Assembly: GCA_910584805.1 (NCBI GenBank)
Contig: CAJUCB010000003.1
Coordinates: 59,005-73,018, forward strand
Reading direction: 5' to 3'
DNA from: an uncultured Oscillospiraceae bacterium
GTDB lineage: Bacteria > Bacillota > Clostridia > Oscillospirales > Oscillospiraceae
Length of the DNA stretch: 14,014 nucleotides
Position 1 is the first letter of the stretch. Every line of letters begins with the position of its first letter. Of the stretch, positions 12,393-14,014 are shown piece after piece. The position numbers and the translations under genes are program-made. Under the pieces are notes generated by a model that was not told the DNA's origin, made no database searches, and saw nothing but the letters and a program-made list of their open reading frames with translations.

Positions 12393-13235
12393 TCAGCGCA
12401 GTTCCGTAATGGGAATGTTGTCCATATCGTCGAAAGCCTGGTTCTCGCCGCCCATGGCCCAGATGAAGGTGTAGCTGCCCGTGCCGCAGCCGCAGTGGAT
12501 GGACCAGGAGGGGGAGATGACCGCCTCGTAGTTCTGCATGACGATGTGCCGGGTCTCCTGGCCCTGGCCCATCATGTGGAAGACCACGTTGCCCTCGGGG
12601 ATGTTGAAGTAGGTGTAGACCTCCATCCGGCGCTCATGGGTGTGGGCGGGCATGGTGTTCCACACGCTGCCGGGGGACAGCTGGGTCAGGCCCATGGACA
12701 GCTGGCAGGTGGGCAGTACATCCGGATGGATAAACTGGTTGATGACCCGGGCGTTGGCGGTCTCCGCCGCGCCGCAGGGACGCTTGGCGGCGTCCGTCAT
12801 GGACAGGAAGGTGGTCTTATAGGACTTGTGGGCGGGGGCGGACACCAGATAGAACCGGGCGGGGTTGGAGCCGTCCGCGCTGGAGAAGGTCACTTCCTTG
12901 GCGCCCATGGTGATATACAGGCAGTCCTGGAAGCCCAGATCGTACTTCTCCCCATCCACGGTGATGGAGCCGGGGCCGCCCAGGTTGAACACGCCGGCCT
13001 CCCGGCGCTCCAGGAAGAAATGGGTGCCGAAGTTGGCCCACACGTCGATGCCCTGGTCGATGGGGACCTCCTTGGTCACGGGCATGATGCCCAGCACCAC
13101 CATGCGGTCCACGTGGGAGTAGGTGGCCTTCACCTGGTCGGGCTGGTAGAGGTCCTGGATGAGGAACTCCTTCCGGAGCTCCTCGGTGGTGTAGCGCTTG
13201 ACGTCGTTGGGGTTGGAGGAATAACGGATATCCAT
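12393..13235 (-). CDS. kduI: 5-dehydro-4-deoxy-D-glucuronate isomerase
   Basis: A 280-residue cupin-type isomerase of normal KduI length. It converts 5-keto-4-deoxyuronate, from pectin or unsaturated uronide breakdown, to 3-deoxy-D-glycero-2,5-hexodiulosonate, the substrate of KduD. Zinc ligands are visible as H198, H200 and E205 in MPAHTHERRMEVYTYF and H247 in SWSIHCGCG, matching E. coli H196/H198/E203/H245 with a two-residue shift. The N-terminal DIRYSSNPNDVKRYTTEELR is typical. ATG at 13235 has AAAGGATGG about seven bases upstream. It lies 47 bases after the DUF6171-like gene and 17 before the truncated kduD, so the pathway order kduI-kduD was once intact here. Confidence 0.97.
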   Translation of the reverse strand: MDIRYSSNPNDVKRYTTEELRKEFLIQDLYQPDQVKATYSHVDRMVVLGIMPVTKEVPIDQGIDVWANFGTHFFLERREAGVFNLGGPGSITVDGEKYDLGFQDCLYITMGAKEVTFSSADGSNPARFYLVSAPAHKSYKTTFLSMTDAAKRPCGAAETANARVINQFIHPDVLPTCQLSMGLTQLSPGSVWNTMPAHTHERRMEVYTYFNIPEGNVVFHMMGQGQETRHIVMQNYEAVISPSWSIHCGCGTGSYTFIWAMGGENQAFDDMDNIPITELR

Positions 13236-13282
13236 TTCATTACCATCCTTTTATCATATTTAAACAGTTTTTCGCCTGGTTT

Positions 13283-13543
13283 TCACCATTTTGCCTCCCG
13301 GTCAGGACAGTGCATGTCGATCCGGGCAGCGCGCATCTCCACGTAGCAGCCGCACTGCATACAGGTGCCGGACTCCAGGCTCCCGCAGGCCTTGCAGGCC
13401 TGGAGCCGGGTTTCGTAGACATCGTCGGGGGCGCGCTTTTTGGGCGGCATGGTCTCCCGGTAGAACTTCACGCTCTCATAGTAGCTGTTTTCCCCGGTCA
13501 TCTCCCGCAGGAGGCACCGGCGGCACCGGTTGGCCCCGCTCAC
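13283..13543 (-). CDS. Small Cys-rich DUF6171-like protein
   Basis: An 86-residue protein with eight cysteines: C7-x2-C10, C50-x2-C53, C61-x2-C64-G-C66 and C79. The order CRRCLLREM, EYYE-like (SYYESVKFY), YETRLQACKACGSLESGTC and CYVEMRAAR..CP..W fits DUF6171, a putative zinc-binding family of unknown function common in Clostridia (from memory). The start is the GTG at 13543, which overlaps the preceding gene's stop as GTGA, with AGGTG eight bases upstream, so translation is coupled to the arabinofuranosidase gene. It sits between two sugar-degradation genes without an evident catalytic role. Confidence 0.8.
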   Translation of the reverse strand: MSGANRCRRCLLREMTGENSYYESVKFYRETMPPKKRAPDDVYETRLQACKACGSLESGTCMQCGCYVEMRAARIDMHCPDREAKW

Positions 13544-14014
13544 GCGGGCTTCACCTGGAACGCCGCCACGCAGCAGGGGGGCAGGCTGGCCTTGAAGCCG
13601 TCCTCCGTCAGCCGGACGTCCTCCACCTGGACAGGCCGGACGGTCTCCGGCGCGTCGAAGGTGTTGTGTGCGCCCGCCGGACCAGCCAGCACCCGGCCCG
13701 TGACCCGCTCGATCTTTCCCAGACCGGCCAGCGCGCAGTCCAGCTCCGTTCCCCGGGCGTCGTCCAGGTTGGCGGCGGTGACCAGCACCGTGCCGTCCGG
13801 GGCCTGGCTGGCGGAGATATGGAGGCCGGGGACCCGGTCCTCTTCGTCCGCGCCGGTGAGGGAGGTCTCCACGTAGCTCTCCAGTTGGCGGGCGTCCTGA
13901 TGGTCCTTATACATCTCGAAGACGTGGTAGGTGGGGGTCAGCAGCATCCGGTCCCCTTCGGTGAGGACTATGGCCTGGAGCACGTTCACCAGCTGGGCGA
14001 TGTTGGCCATGACC
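13540..14014 (-). CDS. GH51 alpha-L-arabinofuranosidase, C-terminal part (cut by window edge)
   Basis: About 157 residues of the C-terminal end; the gene continues past the right edge, and the ATG at 14010 is internal. MANIAQLVNVLQAIVLTEG followed by LTPTYHVFEMYKDHQDA is characteristic of GH51 alpha-L-arabinofuranosidases after the catalytic barrel, and the remainder forms the C-terminal beta-sandwich, ending LPPCCVAAFQVKPA. The enzyme removes arabinofuranosyl side chains from arabinan, arabinoxylan or pectin. No signal can be judged because the N-terminus is missing; most GH51 enzymes are cytoplasmic. Neighbouring kduI supports a role in pectin-type carbohydrate use. Confidence 0.9.
   Translation of the reverse strand, partial: VMANIAQLVNVLQAIVLTEGDRMLLTPTYHVFEMYKDHQDARQLESYVETSLTGADEEDRVPGLHISASQAPDGTVLVTAANLDDARGTELDCALAGLGKIERVTGRVLAGPAGAHNTFDAPETVRPVQVEDVRLTEDGFKASLPPCCVAAFQVKPA

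Noticed and set aside
12495..13346. 283-codon plus-strand Gly/His-rich frame
   Set aside because: Antisense shadow of kduI, whose zinc ligands and length are intact.

Overview
The window looks like a chromosomal stretch of a gut Oscillospiraceae-type Firmicute (Flavonifractor/Intestinimonas-like). This is inferred from GC-rich coding sequence, strong AGGAGG-type ribosome sites, encoded CCA on the tRNAs, lineage-typical small families (DUF6514- and DUF6171-like) and Clostridia-style domain content. I ran no database search; family names rest on motif recognition.

Layout. 1-2668 (minus): start of a branched-chain amino acid ABC importer operon, livK-livH-livM, with livM cut by the left edge. 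livK has its own promoter with phased A-tracts, and the livK-livH gap holds a strong stem-loop. 2862-4464 (minus): a PatB/MalY-type C-S lyase followed by RidA, a plausible pair in which RidA clears the reactive enamine made by the lyase. 4715-5515 (plus): proC, divergent from patB and closed by a hairpin shared with the convergent PAP2 gene. 5593-7659 (minus): a DUF6514-like small protein, a PRK06851-like P-loop ATPase whose second P-loop has decayed, and a PAP2 phosphatase. 7660-8000 is an AT-rich control region with minus-strand promoters, an 11-bp tandem repeat, a good Spo0A-type box and the plus-strand promoter of two serine tRNAs (UGA, GCU). 8293-8763 (minus): HTH plus zinc-ribbon protein. 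8984-11570 (plus): LytTR response regulator, GHKL sensor kinase, then a Pro/Gln-rich coiled-coil protein of unknown role, ended by a strong terminator.

11710-14014 (minus) is a plant cell-wall sugar locus: the C-terminal part of a GH51 alpha-L-arabinofuranosidase, a small Cys-rich DUF6171-like protein, kduI, and then a striking chimeric ORF. That ORF begins as kduD (Rossmann N-terminus of the SDR dehydrogenase that follows KduI in the pathway) and switches, in frame, at a shared A-K-G-Y-I stretch near 12178-12192 into the C-terminal half of ApbE (FAD:protein FMN transferase). It keeps neither the SDR active site nor the ApbE N-terminal half, so it is most likely the scar of a deletion/recombination, or an assembly join, rather than a working enzyme. 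It is the most unusual item in the window.

I see no CRISPR array, insertion sequence, prophage or convincing new defence or biosynthetic system here. The best leads are the kduD-apbE chimera, the degenerate P-loop ATPase with its DUF6514 neighbour and possible Spo0A control, and the unknown protein in the two-component operon.
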